Positions 35,919 to 47,149 of a DNA stretch of 64,000 bases are shown here, in pieces. This DNA is from Lojkania enalia. Its lineage: Eukaryota > Ascomycota > Dothideomycetes > Pleosporales. Positions within the stretch are counted from its first letter, which is position 1; the number at the start of each line of letters is the position of its first letter. Below the pieces are notes generated by a model. The model ran no database searches. It had not been told where the DNA came from and saw nothing but the letters and a program-made list of their open reading frames with translations. The DNA lies in assembly GCA_010094045.1 (NCBI GenBank), contig ML986737.1, positions 12,926 through 76,925 of the forward strand, in the 5' to 3' direction. A program made the position numbers and the translations under genes.

Positions 35919-36121
35919 AGTAAGAAGGCGGTCTGAACGTTAGTAGAAATATCTAGTAAAGTAGAAAAGATATCTATAGAAGAAAAGTTTATAAGAACTA
36001 GTATAAAATCTAACTAACTATACTATAAAGTTAAAGGAGTTTTACTAGAAGGCTAGAATAATAGGTTATTAAGTAAAGCCTAGTTAAGAAGTAATAATAG
36101 TAGTAATATAAAAGGAGCCTC
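35919..36121 (+). pseudogene. G1 copy 2 chromodomain end of pol
   Basis: This resumes the G1 frame after the Copia A derivative with the chromodomain core (RNISSK-like in other frames; in the pol frame KYLVK followed by a lost Trp). It matches copy 1 at 12206-12406 and runs up to the stop of the convergent extra ORF. Confidence 0.75.
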
Positions 36122-36634
36122 TTATATAGAACTTAGAGTAGTAGTAGAAGGTGTCTTAGAACTAGCGGACCTTCTCTCCTCTTCCTCTAACTTCTCCTAC
36201 TCTTCTATTAACTTCACCTCTTATTTTCTAAGGTCTAAACTATACTCCTCTAAAAAATAGACGCGCTTCTTAATATATTTTAAGTAAGAAAGAATAGTAT
36301 AATAATAGTACATAGATTTCTTAAAATAATAAATCTCCTCTTTTTTAGCAGCTACGAAATCTTAATAGATAGAGGTAGACTTCTTATAGGCCTTTAATAT
36401 ATTTGCTAGAAAACGGTAAAGGGTATTCTCGGTTAGAGAAAGATTATAAGATAGACCTTAAGAAAGAAACTCTCTATATATAGAAGAAAGGGTAATATTA
36501 CTATAATAGTTATAGTTTGTAAACTAGCAGTTTAAGTAATAGTAAGATAAATCTATTATAATATCTAGAAAAAGGATTAAATAACTAGTATAATAGTTAT
36601 AAGCAAATATATTTTCGCGTTAAACTTTTAGTAT
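36122..36634 (-). pseudogene. G1 copy 2 convergent extra ORF (171 codons)
   Basis: Third copy of the frame described at 12407 and 17533, again exactly 513 bp from ATA (36634) to TAA (36122). The N-terminal part and the coiled-coil part are both recognisable. It carries several stops, at TAG/TAA positions that partly differ from the other copies, consistent with independent RIP of one ancestral coding frame. Confidence 0.65.
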
Positions 36635-36875
36635 AGTAGAAGAAGAAAAGGAAGAAAAATAGGGCTATACTTGTAAGTTAAGCGGGACCTACCGGAATAT
36701 ATAAAGTACTAACCCTAGAACGGAAAAATATAGATATAATACTATAATATACCTATATAGAATATATTAGAAGCTAAAATAAGCTGCTAGAGATAGTAGA
36801 ATACTATACCTATATAGAATAGGTAAGGTAATAGATTAAAGAGCTTTAGGACAAACCTATAAAAAAAGGAGTAGG

Positions 36876-37591
36876 TATTATAAATATAGAACGCTAAGAA
36901 ATACTATTTCTATAGCTAGAGTTTAATCTAATATTAACTACTATATAGGTTAACTTAGACGAGAATTAATAAGGTAATAATAGGCAGATATATATTATAG
37001 ACTAACTATTAGATAGTAAGTAGTAGAATTGTAAGAACTAGAGAAATAATTAGTTAGATAATAAAGTATAGTATAATCTATATATATAATAATAGTAGAA
37101 GTATTAAATATAGTAGGATAGACTTAACAAACCTAATAGATTTAATAAACTAGACTTAATAGTCTTAGACCTTTCTATATAAATTAACGTATCTTTTTTA
37201 TAGATTAAATCCTATATAGTTATTCTTATAGATTTATTTTATTACTATATTAGACTTCTAAGAATATATTTATTTATATTCGAAGAACCGGCAATTTTAA
37301 TATTCTCTCTTTACTAAAGTTATATCACGAGAGGCTATAAGTAGAGACGATAAGGCTCATCTAGCGCTTGGTATAGTATACTACGTACAGATCTCAGGTA
37401 TCGTATAAGAGGATAGCTAAGGAGCAAGCTAAACGCGAGGTAAGTAAGAAGATAAGAGGGAAGAAGAAGGTATGTATATAGAAGCGAGCGCGCCACGTGC
37501 AGGTATTAGAAGGAACGTAAGAATACCATAATAAGTTACTACTTTTAACCGATCTAACGTAAATAAGACTCTAGTATATAGGTTAGTAATA
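36876..37591 (+). repeat. G1 copy 2 3' LTR with an inserted solo LTR
   Basis: G1 LTR starting TATTATAAATA after the polypurine tract AAAAAAAGGAGTAGG (36861-36875). A 211-bp solo LTR is inserted at 37323. About 45 bp near the end are missing, where a direct repeat gtatata has probably mediated the loss. Ends GTTAGTAATA at 37591 against repeat X copy B. Confidence 0.88.
37323..37533. repeat. Small solo LTR or TRIM-like insert (211 bp), GC-richer
   Basis: This insertion lies inside the G1 LTR with a perfect 5-bp duplication agtta (37318-37322, 37534-37538); the other G1 LTRs have the uninterrupted site. Its ends, TATCACGAGAGG and CCATAATA, fit TG...CA after RIP. It still has CpG-rich patches such as GAGCGCGCCACGTG near 37484, so it is clearly younger than its host LTR. 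No coding capacity. Confidence 0.82.
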
Positions 37592-38337
37592 TATAGCCCC
37601 TTTAAAGCTATATACCTATAATAGACTATAAGCTAATTTCTTAAATAATAGATGCATCTTTCTCTTAACTAGTAGCCTTTAATAGAACTACTTAGTAACG
37701 TCTAAGGCTAATCTCTTAATCGATATACTCCTATTTTAAGTAGATAATCTTTAGCCTTACTTTTAACTAATTATCTATTTACTTATAAGTATATATATAT
37801 ATAATAAATAACTATAATAACTTACTAGACTTATAATTATTAAAATACTTCTCTACTATAATCTTAATAGTTTTATCTAATATCTTTTTTTTTCTTCTTC
37901 CCCTAGTACTATATATTTAATACTTTTCTATAGCTGCCTCTTCTTAACACTTTTAGTAGAGCGATTAATAGTATAGGTACTCTTAATAGTCTTTTTATTA
38001 GTAGTAAGTAATATAGTTTTATCACTCTATTAGATAGCGCGTTTAGTATTACTAAGTATATCTTTAAAGGGTACTATAAGATTAGTTAGATAGCCTTTTT
38101 AAGAACTAGCTTAACTATATAGTAAAAGAACGTATTTAATTTTATAATCTTCTAACTACTAGCTCTATATTTATTAGTAAACTATAATAAAAGACTAGTA
38201 TAATTACTTACCTATATTAACTTCGCCTATTTATCTTAGTCGAAACTAACTAGTAGTTCTAGTAGCTTTAGTAGTAATAAGCTATCTAGACTATTAAGAA
38301 AATTGTCGTTAATAGGCTCTACTTTAATAGTCGATAT
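37592..38337 (-). pseudogene. Repeat X copy B, truncated ORF X
   Basis: This is the same minus-strand frame as 14293-13702 plus 564-1, without the G1 insertion. It starts at ATA (38337; ATG in copy A), reads a Leu-rich start, the FDWDK segment and the Lys-rich segment, and then a Tyr/Leu-rich part. It is cut at 37592 by the 3' LTR of G1 copy 2, leaving about 248 codons. It is useful for showing that ORF X was continuous. I do not recognise the product. Confidence 0.55.
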
Positions 38338-39519
38338 TTTATAGGAACTATAATAAAAGTATATAATAAATTGAAGATTTAGGGTTATATTAATAAGAGT
38401 ATAGTAGGAAGAAGAGTTGTAGTAGGGTATTAGGCTTAACGCGACGAGCGTATATACTATTTACTAGTATAGATTAGATAGAAGTAATAATAAAATATAT
38501 ATACATCTAAATAAATATAAAATATTAGTCAGTTTAGTATAAAAAACTATTATTAAAAAACGTACTACTAGTTCTATAAGATAGTAAATTATTATAGTTT
38601 TTTATTATAGTATTCTTATAATATATACCTAAATACCTTATTAGCTTTACTTTATAATCCTAATTTAGTACTAGCTTTTAATATATATATATCTTAGTAT
38701 CTATATTTATATTTTAAGTATCTATTAATAAACCTTAACTTAGCTTTATACTATTAACCTTAATTATTAATATTAACTACTCTACTCTACTACTATTAAT
38801 ATATAATATCTTATACTTAAGGAATAGTATAATCTAAAATTGTTCTAACGGGTAGTAAATCTCTCTAAAAGTAGCTTACTACTAAATTAGCTTATAAAAT
38901 ATCTATACTAGTAAAACCTATACTAGTAAAACGTTACTATTATTCTAGAAGTAAGTTATTATAGGTTTTTATTATAGTTATATACTAATAGAATATAGCT
39001 GTCGTACTTCGATAGATTAAATAATATTAGAAAAGTACTAAACTCTTCCTTTAAAAGCTTTCTTTTTTACGGCTAATCTATAAAATTACTACTATAGTTT
39101 AGGAGAATACTTATAGTAGTAAGATATATTAGTAATAGAGCGTAATTAAGGCTCTCTAAAAATCTATTAAAGCTTTTCTTATTAGATTCTTTTAAGGTAT
39201 ATATTTTTTTATATAATTTATACTATATAATACTAATTATATTAGACTATAATATAAATACAATTTATATAAAGCGGGTTACTATCTAAAATAAGAATAT
39301 ATATTTAGTAAAAGCGATATTATAAGAAGTTTAGTCTTCTATTAGATTAGGGTTATAATTTCTAGATAGTCTTAAACTTAGAAAAAGCTACTTTAAATAA
39401 AACTAGTTTTCTATAATAATAATTTATAGTAATAAATATTTAATATATAATATATAATTATTTTCTATAATTATAGAAGAACTTTATAGAGTACTTCTAC
39501 CTTAACCTTATACTCTAAC
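38338..39519. other. Repeat X copy B upstream region
   Basis: Homologous to 14294-15695 but without the solo LTR; the empty site with a single tagag is near 39136. Strongly AT-rich. No reading frame that I would defend. Confidence 0.4.
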
Positions 39520-39647
39520 GCTAAAAACTCTACTGTAATCTTAACCTTAATATTAAAAACCTCTACTTAACCTATATCTTAATACTAAAAACTCTACCTT
39601 AATCTTAACCCTAACGCTAAAAACTCTAAACCTAATCTTAATCTAGG
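39520..39647. repeat. 32-bp tandem repeat, four units
   Basis: Four 32-bp units, at 39520, 39552, 39584 and 39616, each starting with a variant of CTAAAAACTC. They are homologous to the three-unit array at 15696-15791. Confidence 0.85.
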
Positions 39648-39687
39648 TAAGGTACTATATACTCTATTTACTAGCCTATTTAATAGT

Positions 39688-39852
39688 AACACTTTTAAAT
39701 TATATAGTACTATTTTAATACCTTAAAAGCTTATATAGATATTAGCCTCTATAATTAATTAATTATAGACTACTTTAAAGGTTAGAAAAAAGGTAGTCTT
39801 ATTAATATAGTTAATATAATTACGTACTAAGGCTAAGATCTTAATACTAATA
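39688..39852 (-). pseudogene. Pogo P1 transposase fragment
   Basis: About 165 bp similar to the reverse-oriented P1 sequence at 19700-19860 (aaaagcttatatagatatt core near 39728). It has no ends of its own. It is attached to repeat X at the same agcctatt boundary as in copy A, but here it carries a different part of the transposon in the opposite orientation. Confidence 0.55.
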
Positions 39853-39854
39853 TA

Positions 39855-40461
39855 TTCTACTATCGAAGTAGTTAAACTATTAAAGCGGCCACTTTTTCTT
39901 AGCGCAACAAATACTATATATAAAAAGTTAATTTACTCAATACTAATAAGAAATTCTATATATAATATACTTTTATCTAATTTAGAATTTTCCCTACTAT
40001 CCTTTTAGCACGTATAAGCATTATGTCCAGTCTTACTACAATTACTATAGTAGCGTTAAGCTGGTTGAGCCCTTTCTTAAGTATTAGCATTATAAGTCTT
40101 CTTAAAGGGCTAAAAACTTATAGATACTTCAGCAGCTATATATAAAAATCCCTTACTATATAATACTATACTACTATACTAAATATACTTTCTTTTACGC
40201 GTTTTATACTTAGTTACTTCTTCTAATTACCTTTTAAGCTTAGAGTTACAAGTTTAAAGAAGCATATTCTAATATAGTATTAACTTAGCACCTTTTATAA
40301 GCTGTAAGAATCCTTCTTACACCTCTTTTAGTAATTATATAAAGGACTTTTATATAAGTATTAATTGTAACCTAAATTTATATATATTACTTAGAGTTTT
40401 AAACTATTAGAAGTCTTCTTATAGAAGTAGTTCTAGTAGGGTATATAGTTATATATTAAGG
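39855..40461 (-). mobile_element. Pogo-type DNA transposon P2, partial, runs into the gap
   Basis: This begins with the P2 terminal repeat TTCTACTATCGAAG after a TA (39853-39854) and matches 42207-42813 nearly base for base. It is the 3' end of a minus-strand transposase, including the CCHC knuckle region near 40020-40060. Sequence stops at the gap; about 1.2 kb of the element should lie inside it. Confidence 0.82.
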
Positions 40462-41031
40462 NNNNNNNNNNNNNNNNNNNNNNNNNNNNNNNNNNNNNNN
40501 NNNNNNNNNNNNNNNNNNNNNNNNNNNNNNNNNNNNNNNNNNNNNNNNNNNNNNNNNNNNNNNNNNNNNNNNNNNNNNNNNNNNNNNNNNNNNNNNNNNN
40601 NNNNNNNNNNNNNNNNNNNNNNNNNNNNNNNNNNNNNNNNNNNNNNNNNNNNNNNNNNNNNNNNNNNNNNNNNNNNNNNNNNNNNNNNNNNNNNNNNNNN
40701 NNNNNNNNNNNNNNNNNNNNNNNNNNNNNNNNNNNNNNNNNNNNNNNNNNNNNNNNNNNNNNNNNNNNNNNNNNNNNNNNNNNNNNNNNNNNNNNNNNNN
40801 NNNNNNNNNNNNNNNNNNNNNNNNNNNNNNNNNNNNNNNNNNNNNNNNNNNNNNNNNNNNNNNNNNNNNNNNNNNNNNNNNNNNNNNNNNNNNNNNNNNN
40901 NNNNNNNNNNNNNNNNNNNNNNNNNNNNNNNNNNNNNNNNNNNNNNNNNNNNNNNNNNNNNNNNNNNNNNNNNNNNNNNNNNNNNNNNNNNNNNNNNNNN
41001 NNNNNNNNNNNNNNNNNNNNNNNNNNNNNNN
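40462..41031. other. Assembly gap (570 N)
   Basis: Unknown bases. The left flank is an unfinished P2 element and the right flank starts inside G4 reverse transcriptase/RNase H. The missing DNA should therefore hold the rest of P2 plus the 5' part of G4, which is more than 570 bp. The gap length is probably not real. Confidence 0.9.
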
Positions 41032-42204
41032 AATAATATCTAATAGTATACTATTTATAAAAACTTATATTAGTAGAGATAAATTATAATATATATAACT
41101 AAGAACTCTTAGCTATTATAGTATATTTTAAAGAATAGCGTATATACCTATAAGGAGTAAAATAATAAACTAAAGTCTATTATAATTATAAAAATCTTAC
41201 TACCTTTCTTAGTACTAAAATTCTTACCTCTAGATAAGTTAGATAGTTATAAGAATTAGCTATATTTAACTTTAAGATTATCTATATTAGCGGAAAATAA
41301 AACTAAAGAATAGACGTATTAAGTAAACTACTAGAATATAAGCAAGAAAAAGGAACTATAGCTATACTACTAAGAAGATAATAAGATAGAAGTATAGTAT
41401 ATAATTACCTATAATTTATAGTAATAACTATTATTAAAGAAGTAAACTGGATAATACTAATTAGGTTAGTAATAGATAGAATATCTAAAGAACTTTAAGA
41501 ATAAAAACTAGAATAGATAGATAGACTACTATATATTTACAATTAAATTTATATACTAGTTAAAGTTAGAAAAGAATTTATTAGATAATTCTATAAAGCC
41601 TCTATATATAGATACTAAAAAATAGAGAAAATGCTAGAATAAATTCTTAGAGGATTCTACTTTTCTAAAGTAAGAGAATAGGTAAAAAATATATTATAAG
41701 AATATATAAACTACTAATAAAATAAATCTAATAGATATATACTTTATAGACTATTATAAAACCTAGAAATACCTATTAGGCTATAGATAGAAGTTACTAT
41801 AGACTTTATTATTAAGCTATTAAAGTTAAAAAACTACTCTAAGAGAGAAATATATAACTCTATTATAATAATTATAGATAGACTTATAAAATACACCTAT
41901 TTTATTCCCTATAATAAAGTATTATTAGTAGAATAGGTTATAAACATCTTTCTAAAATAGATTATTATATAATATAGGGTATTATAGAAGATAATTATAG
42001 ATTAAAATACTAAATTTACTTTAAAATTTTAGTAAATAATTATAAACTTACTAAAAAGTAAATATAAGATATCTATAGTATTTTACTTATAAATAGATAG
42101 ATAGATAGAATAAATAAACTAAATAGTAGAGTAATACTTATAATACTACTTTAACTATAGATAAAATAATTAGATAATACTATCACTAATAATATAACTT
42201 AATA
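41032..42204 (+). pseudogene. Gypsy G4 RNase H and integrase
   Basis: Pol of a fourth Gypsy family, plus strand, heavily RIP-mutated. RNase H reads YKNLTTFLS near 41185-41215, where the family has DHKNL, followed by a tether with NNQRTDVLSKLPE-like sequence near 41290-41330. The integrase has a first catalytic Asp in TIDFIIKLLK (about 41795-41830), then DRLIKYTYFIPY near 41878-41915, a NTKFTLKF block near 42005-42030 where the second Asp stands in the family, and (E)YL.YYFNYR near 42140-42170. It is interrupted by P2 at TA 42205-42206 and resumes at 44048. The 5' end is lost in the gap. Confidence 0.82.
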
Positions 42205-42206
42205 TA

Positions 42207-44045
42207 TTCTACTATCGAAGCAGCTAAACTATTAAAGCGGCTACTTTTTCTTAGCATAACGAATACTATATATAAAAAGTTAATTTACTTAATACTAATA
42301 AGAGATCCTATATATAATATACTTTTATCTAATTCAGAATTTTCCCTACTATCCTTTTAGCACGTATAAGCGTTATATCTAGTCTTACTACAGTTACTAT
42401 AGTAGCGTTAAGCTAGTTGAGCCCTTTCTTAAGTATCAGTACTACGAGTTTTCTTAAAGGGCTGAGAGCTTATAGATACTTCAGCAGCTATGTATAAAGA
42501 TCCCTCGCTATATAATACTATACTACTATACTAAATATACTTTCTTTTACGCGTTTTATACTTAGTTACTTCTTCTAATTACCTTTTAAGCTTAAAGTTA
42601 CAAGCTTAAAGAAGCGTATTCTAATATAGCATTAACTTAGCACCTTTTATAAGCTGTAAGAATCCTTCTTACACCTCTTTTAGTAATTATACAAAGGACT
42701 TTTATATAAGTATTAATTGTAACCTAAATTTATATATATTACTTAGAGTTTTAGACTATTAGAAGTCTTCTTATAGAAGTAGTTCTAGTAGGGTACGTAG
42801 TTATATATTAAGGTAATTTAATATAACCTACGCGTTTAGAGGAACAATTCCTATTACTTTAAAGGCCTTTTAATAGTTCTTATACGTAAACACGTTAAAA
42901 AACGCGTTCTTAAAAGCTAGAAGAAAGCCTTCTTTATTAATATAGTAGATGCGTTAGCACGCTAAGTCTTATATATACTGCGAGTACTTCAGCTTTAATA
43001 GTAAGAAGTAAACTATATTAAGAAGCTGAAGTATATATAATAAATAAGAAGGTATATAAAGTGTTAGGATCTTTTATATAAGATAGTAATCTTTAAATTC
43101 CTAGTTAAGGTAGCTTTTATAGCTATCTAAAATAAGTAGCCTATATAACCCTACCTAACATATCTTTATATACTTATTAAAGTACTTTAGCTACTTAGGA
43201 CTAAGCGTGTTATTTGTCCAGCCGTTCTTAGAGACTGAAATTTTCCAATTATATAGTATACCTACTTCTTTATATTATATAGAAATATAGACGCGTTCTT
43301 TATAGATAATAAATAGCGGGGTTACATATATAGTAGTATAGATACTCTAGATAACTATAACCTACTCGCGATTACCTAGCTATATAAGAGTAGGCCTTAT
43401 ATAACGTTCTAAACCTATAACAACCTTTATAGTACTAATAATACTTATTTAAAAGTCTATCTTATTAAAGTTGTAGATATTATTATTATATATACTATAT
43501 TTCGCAATTATATCCTATATAAGATTAAACTATATATTAATAACCTCTAGATTCTCTTATTTTATTCTTTAACAATTCTTTACTTAATTAAAGGCTATTT
43601 TAAACTTATCTATACGCGCTATAAATTATTTAGGCTAATTCTTTTCTATAAGTATTCTACTACGTACGCCTAATAGTTTATCTACTATATCTACTACCTC
43701 GTATAGCTAGGGCGTAAATCCTTATAAATTAAGGTTAAGAATATATTATACGATTGTTTATTCTTCGGTTATTATAAGCTTCTAGCGATTTAGTTGTATA
43801 TAAGGGTAAAACGCGATTCTATAAAGTCGAATAGAAAGTTGTTAATATTATACGTTAAAAGTTATAGCAGCGCGTTATACGCTCTTAAACTAGCCTAATT
43901 TATACGCCTATAAGGTAAGCTTAATTCTACCTTCTTATTAAATTAATAGAAGGTCGTATTATAAATTTATTATAGTTTATACGTAGTATTTATAATACTA
44001 AGAAAAAGTGGCCGCTTTGATAGTTTAGCTGCTTCGATAGTAGAA
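42207..44045 (-). mobile_element. Pogo-type DNA transposon P2, complete
   Basis: This 1839-bp element has about 50-bp near-perfect terminal inverted repeats, starting TTCTACTATCGAAGCAGC, and a TA duplication (42205-42206, 44046-44047). The minus strand encodes a degraded pogo transposase. A Tc5/CENP-B-type helix-turn-helix is readable near 43600-43770 (TEE then TIV, YILNLN, GFTP). A catalytic Asp block RLLILDSYKSYLN lies near 43090-43140, with its Asp intact. A C-terminal CCHC knuckle is readable near 42355-42400 (SNCSKT then NAYTC). It differs from P1 in its terminal repeats and is less mutated than the surrounding G4. Confidence 0.9.
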
Positions 44046-44047
44046 TA

Positions 44048-44717
44048 CTTTATATATAATAGTACTATATATAGTATAACTAAAGTATTACTATTTATAG
44101 TAAACTATAGATATAAACTAAAAACTTATAACACCCTAATTAAAATAGTATTATAAATATCTTAGGTATAGAAATAAGTTGAGATTATTTAATAAATATA
44201 AAACTTGCTAAAAAAAAACCTCTAGTTCTTATAATATACTATAAAGAAATACTATAATAAGAAATATAAATAACTATCTTACTTTAAGAAGAGGGAAAAA
44301 GTTTAGCTACTAAGATAAAATATTTAAAGTAAATAACTAAGTAGTAAACTAAATTATATTAAAATTAGACTATATAAAATTAAAGAATAAATATTACCTG
44401 TAAACTATTACCTTAAATTATCTACAACTATAAAAATCTATTTAACCTTCTATATTATATTTATAGAAAAGGTATTCTAAAATACTAAACTAGTAGTATA
44501 TAATATAGATATATATAGAGAAGACTAGAAATAGAAAGTTAAGAGAATAATAAAGTATAAGATATAAAATAGTTAAAAATAGATAAATATAAAAACTTAT
44601 AGAATAATATCTAAAAACTAGAAAAAAACTTTAGCTCTATAGTATTATAGATATATTATAAAATCTAAATTTATAAAAGAAATTTAGAGATAAAATAGTA
44701 GAATTAAATAATATTAG
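44048..44717 (+). pseudogene. Gypsy G4 integrase C-terminal part
   Basis: Continues G4 pol after P2: YNSTIYSITK near 44060, where the family has FAYN...H..T..SPF, then NYRYKLKTYN. A GPY-type segment KLNYIKIRLYKIKE lies near 44350-44390, followed by LPVNYYLKL. A chromodomain was not convincingly decoded. Ends in the region where a convergent ORF begins to overlap. Confidence 0.72.
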
Positions 44718-45062
44718 CTATATTATAAGAGGTAACTCTACTTTAAGAAGAAAACCTATTTTATAATCTACCTCTTCTTCTTCCTTAAGCTACTCTTACG
44801 TATACTTATAACCCTCTATTTATCTATACTTTACTTATTTACAAATCTTCTAAAGACGTTAAATTTTTATATAAGCTACTACTACCTTATTAAAAAGTTG
44901 TTTTAGCTCTTCTTAAGCTAGATAAATCTTCTCCTCTAATTTTACAACTTTAGTATCCTCCTTTATTACTAGAAAGAATTAGGAATAAATTAGTAATATA
45001 GGATCGTAATATATATATAATCTAAGTATTATAATCTATATTATATAATAAATATATACTAG
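44718..45062 (-). pseudogene. Gypsy G4 convergent extra ORF (5' end uncertain)
   Basis: This minus-strand frame lies between G4 pol and its likely 3' LTR. The readable core, about 44760-44945, is LEEKIYLA-stop-EELKQLF followed by a Lys, Gln and Leu rich coiled-coil stretch ending LKEEEEVDYKI; the stop is at 44718. The frame opens upstream with YYDPILLIYS, but the start was not found, so the upper limit is approximate. Position, orientation and coiled-coil character match the extra ORFs of G1 and G3. No known domain. Confidence 0.5.
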
Positions 45063-45333
45063 TATAAAAGTATTCTAAATAATATAACTTTTTAAATATC
45101 TTCTTCTTATTTATCTTATAAATTAACCCTTTATAAAAATACTAGAAATAAGGTATAATAATCTCGCCTAAATAGTCTATATAATTAGTATAATAGTATC
45201 TATTTAGAATTAAATAATAAAAAGAAGATATTAGAAATATATATAGTTTTAGCGAAAATAGTATACTAACTCTACTATATACTAGATTAGAACGGGAAAA
45301 CTTTTAGACTAAGAATTTAGAAGGAGAAAATAG
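45063..45333. other. G4 3' noncoding stretch
   Basis: AT-rich, RIP-mutated; may hold the 5' end of the convergent ORF. It ends in the purine-rich AGAAGGAGAAAATAG (45319-45333), a good candidate for the G4 polypurine tract. Confidence 0.4.
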
Positions 45334-45705
45334 TATTATAGATATCTCTATAAAAATTCTTATACTAGATCTAATTAAGATTTAGAACTTTATATAACTA
45401 AAAGAATAAGACTAATATAAAATATATAATATACTTAATAGCTTAATTAACTAAATAATTAAGTATATTTAGTTATTTAGTTAACTAAATAACTAAGTAA
45501 AAAAGAAATAGTAAGAAAACTAAATTATATTTAATAATCTTATAATTCTAACCTTTACAGCTCTTTATAGTTAACTTAAATATTCTTTATATACTCTATT
45601 TATATACTTCTATTATAAGTCTATAAGAATAATCTCTCTATAATATATAATTACTCTTAATTATTATTCTATTTTACACCTAGCTAATTAGAGGCTGTTA
45701 TAATA
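45334..45705 (+). repeat. Candidate G4 3' LTR
   Basis: It starts TATTATAGAT right after a polypurine-like tract and may end CTGTTATAATA at 45705, giving 372 bp with RIP-altered TG...CA ends. It contains an array of short inverted repeats of the type TTAGTTAACTAA (45440-45500), seen in some fungal LTRs. The matching 5' LTR would lie in the assembly gap, so the ends cannot be confirmed here. Confidence 0.35.
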
Positions 45706-46336
45706 CTACTAGAAGTATAGTATTAGTATACTATTTAATAATAAAACCTATTATCTCTAAAAATAAATACTTAATATAATAGTATAATATACTACTATTT
45801 TACTAGAATTTTATATATATTAGTAGTAGTAGTAGTAGTCTATAAATATAATTTATAGCTAGATACTCTCGATTATTAACTTTAACTCTTTATATACTTA
45901 TAATATTATAATATTTCTACTATTTTTTATTATAATATTTTATTATAATTATATTAATACTAATATAAATCTAGTATTTTATAATTAATATTCTATTAAT
46001 TTTCTATTAAAGTTTCTAAAAAACCTATTAGCTAATTATATATTTATAGATAGGGGATAAAGAAGATAAATAGGAGATAATAGAGCTTATTAATATATAA
46101 ATAGTATAGTAGAAATTAATATTATAAGTTTAGGACTCTTTAAATATATTTAATAAACTAAAGTAGAATTTAGCTACTTATTATAGTAAAATTTAAAGAT
46201 AATTTAAAGAAGTTATATAATTTTTAGATAGTTATCTATTTATATTCTATTATTACTATAGTTTTTAACTTATATATCTAAATAAAAATTATAATAGTAT
46301 AAAATATCTAATAAATTACTTTAGATTCTAAACTAA
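45706..46336. other. AT-rich stretch without recognised feature
   Basis: About 630 bp, over 80 percent A+T, with a short TAG microsatellite near 45822-45840. No repeat partner found in the window and no frame of note. Confidence 0.5.
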
Positions 46337-46639
46337 TATTATAGACGTTTATATATAGTTAGTTGATTATATTTTAGATAGTTAACTCTATTACTATATA
46401 CTATATATAAATATTAAAACGTTATATAAAGAATAGAAATATCTATATTATATAGGTTTTTATAGAGGCTAGGTCTATACTACTATATAGGCTAGCTAGA
46501 TTAGTAAAACCTTCCTCTATTATAGTTAAGATAAGTCGGTTATATTCTAGCTAACAGCTAATAGTTATTACTAGCAGCCGGTTTAGGTATTATAGTAAGG
46601 GTAATATAAGCGTAGAAGTATCGTAGTATTATTATAATA
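46337..46639 (-). repeat. G2 3' LTR (303 bp)
   Basis: It runs from TATTATAGACG to ATTATAATA on the plus strand and pairs with 59349-59651, which keeps the CA end. The adjacent 46640-46652 is a pyrimidine run, giving AAAAGAAGGGTAC as polypurine tract on the element strand. Confidence 0.92.
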
Positions 46640-46734
46640 GTACCCTTCTTTTAGTTATAAACTCCTATAAGTTAGGTCTTTACATTATATTTAGGTTATT
46701 TATAATTAAGTAGTAGTTATTAATACTAATATTA

Positions 46735-46991
46735 GTTAAGGTTATAGACGTATTAATATAATTAGTTATTATTATATAGTAGTACTATATTAGGGATTAG
46801 GTTAGGTTATAGGTATATCAACGCGACTAGTAGTTAATAGTAGTATTATATTAGAAATTAGGTTAAATTATAGGCGTATTAGTATAATTAATTATTATTA
46901 TATAATAGTACTATATTAAGAATTAGATTAAATCGCAGGTATATTAGTACAACTAGTTATTATCGTATAATAGTACTATATTAGGGATTAG
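46735..46991. repeat. 65-bp tandem repeat, four units, in G2
   Basis: Units start GTTAAGG/GTTAGG/GTTAAA/ATTAAA at 46735, 46801, 46862 and 46927 (66, 61, 65 and 65 bp) and each ends in a variant of TTAGGGATTAG. They lie between the end of pol and the 3' LTR, where the other Gypsy families have an extra ORF. Confidence 0.85.
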
Positions 46992-47149
46992 TAGTAGTAT
47001 TATTACTAGTATTATATTAATATAGTATTATTACAAGCGTTTAGAAATATACTTAAATTAGACCCTAATACCTAATTAAGAATCTAGATATAATATTATA
47101 TTTAGATCTTATTTATTCGGATTTCTAGTATAATAATCTTCTACGGTAG

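Larger units (their letters stand above)
21900..37591 (+). mobile_element. G1 copy 2, 5'-truncated, with three nested elements
   Basis: This is the second forward copy of the G1 chromovirus. Its 5' LTR keeps only the last 172 bp (21900-22071) because the reverse-oriented copy 3 abuts it. Gag-pol follows from 22114, broken by P1 at 24305, Copia B at 29062 and the Copia A derivative at 34641. The extra convergent ORF is at 36122-36634. The 3' LTR, 36876-37591, itself holds a solo LTR and has lost about 45 bp near its end. The right flank is repeat X copy B. RIP is heavier than in copy 1. Confidence 0.92.

Noticed and set aside
46332..46336. Firm target-site duplication for G2
   Set aside because: actaa against actta (59652-59656) has one mismatch that RIP does not explain, so it is mentioned only as a possibility.
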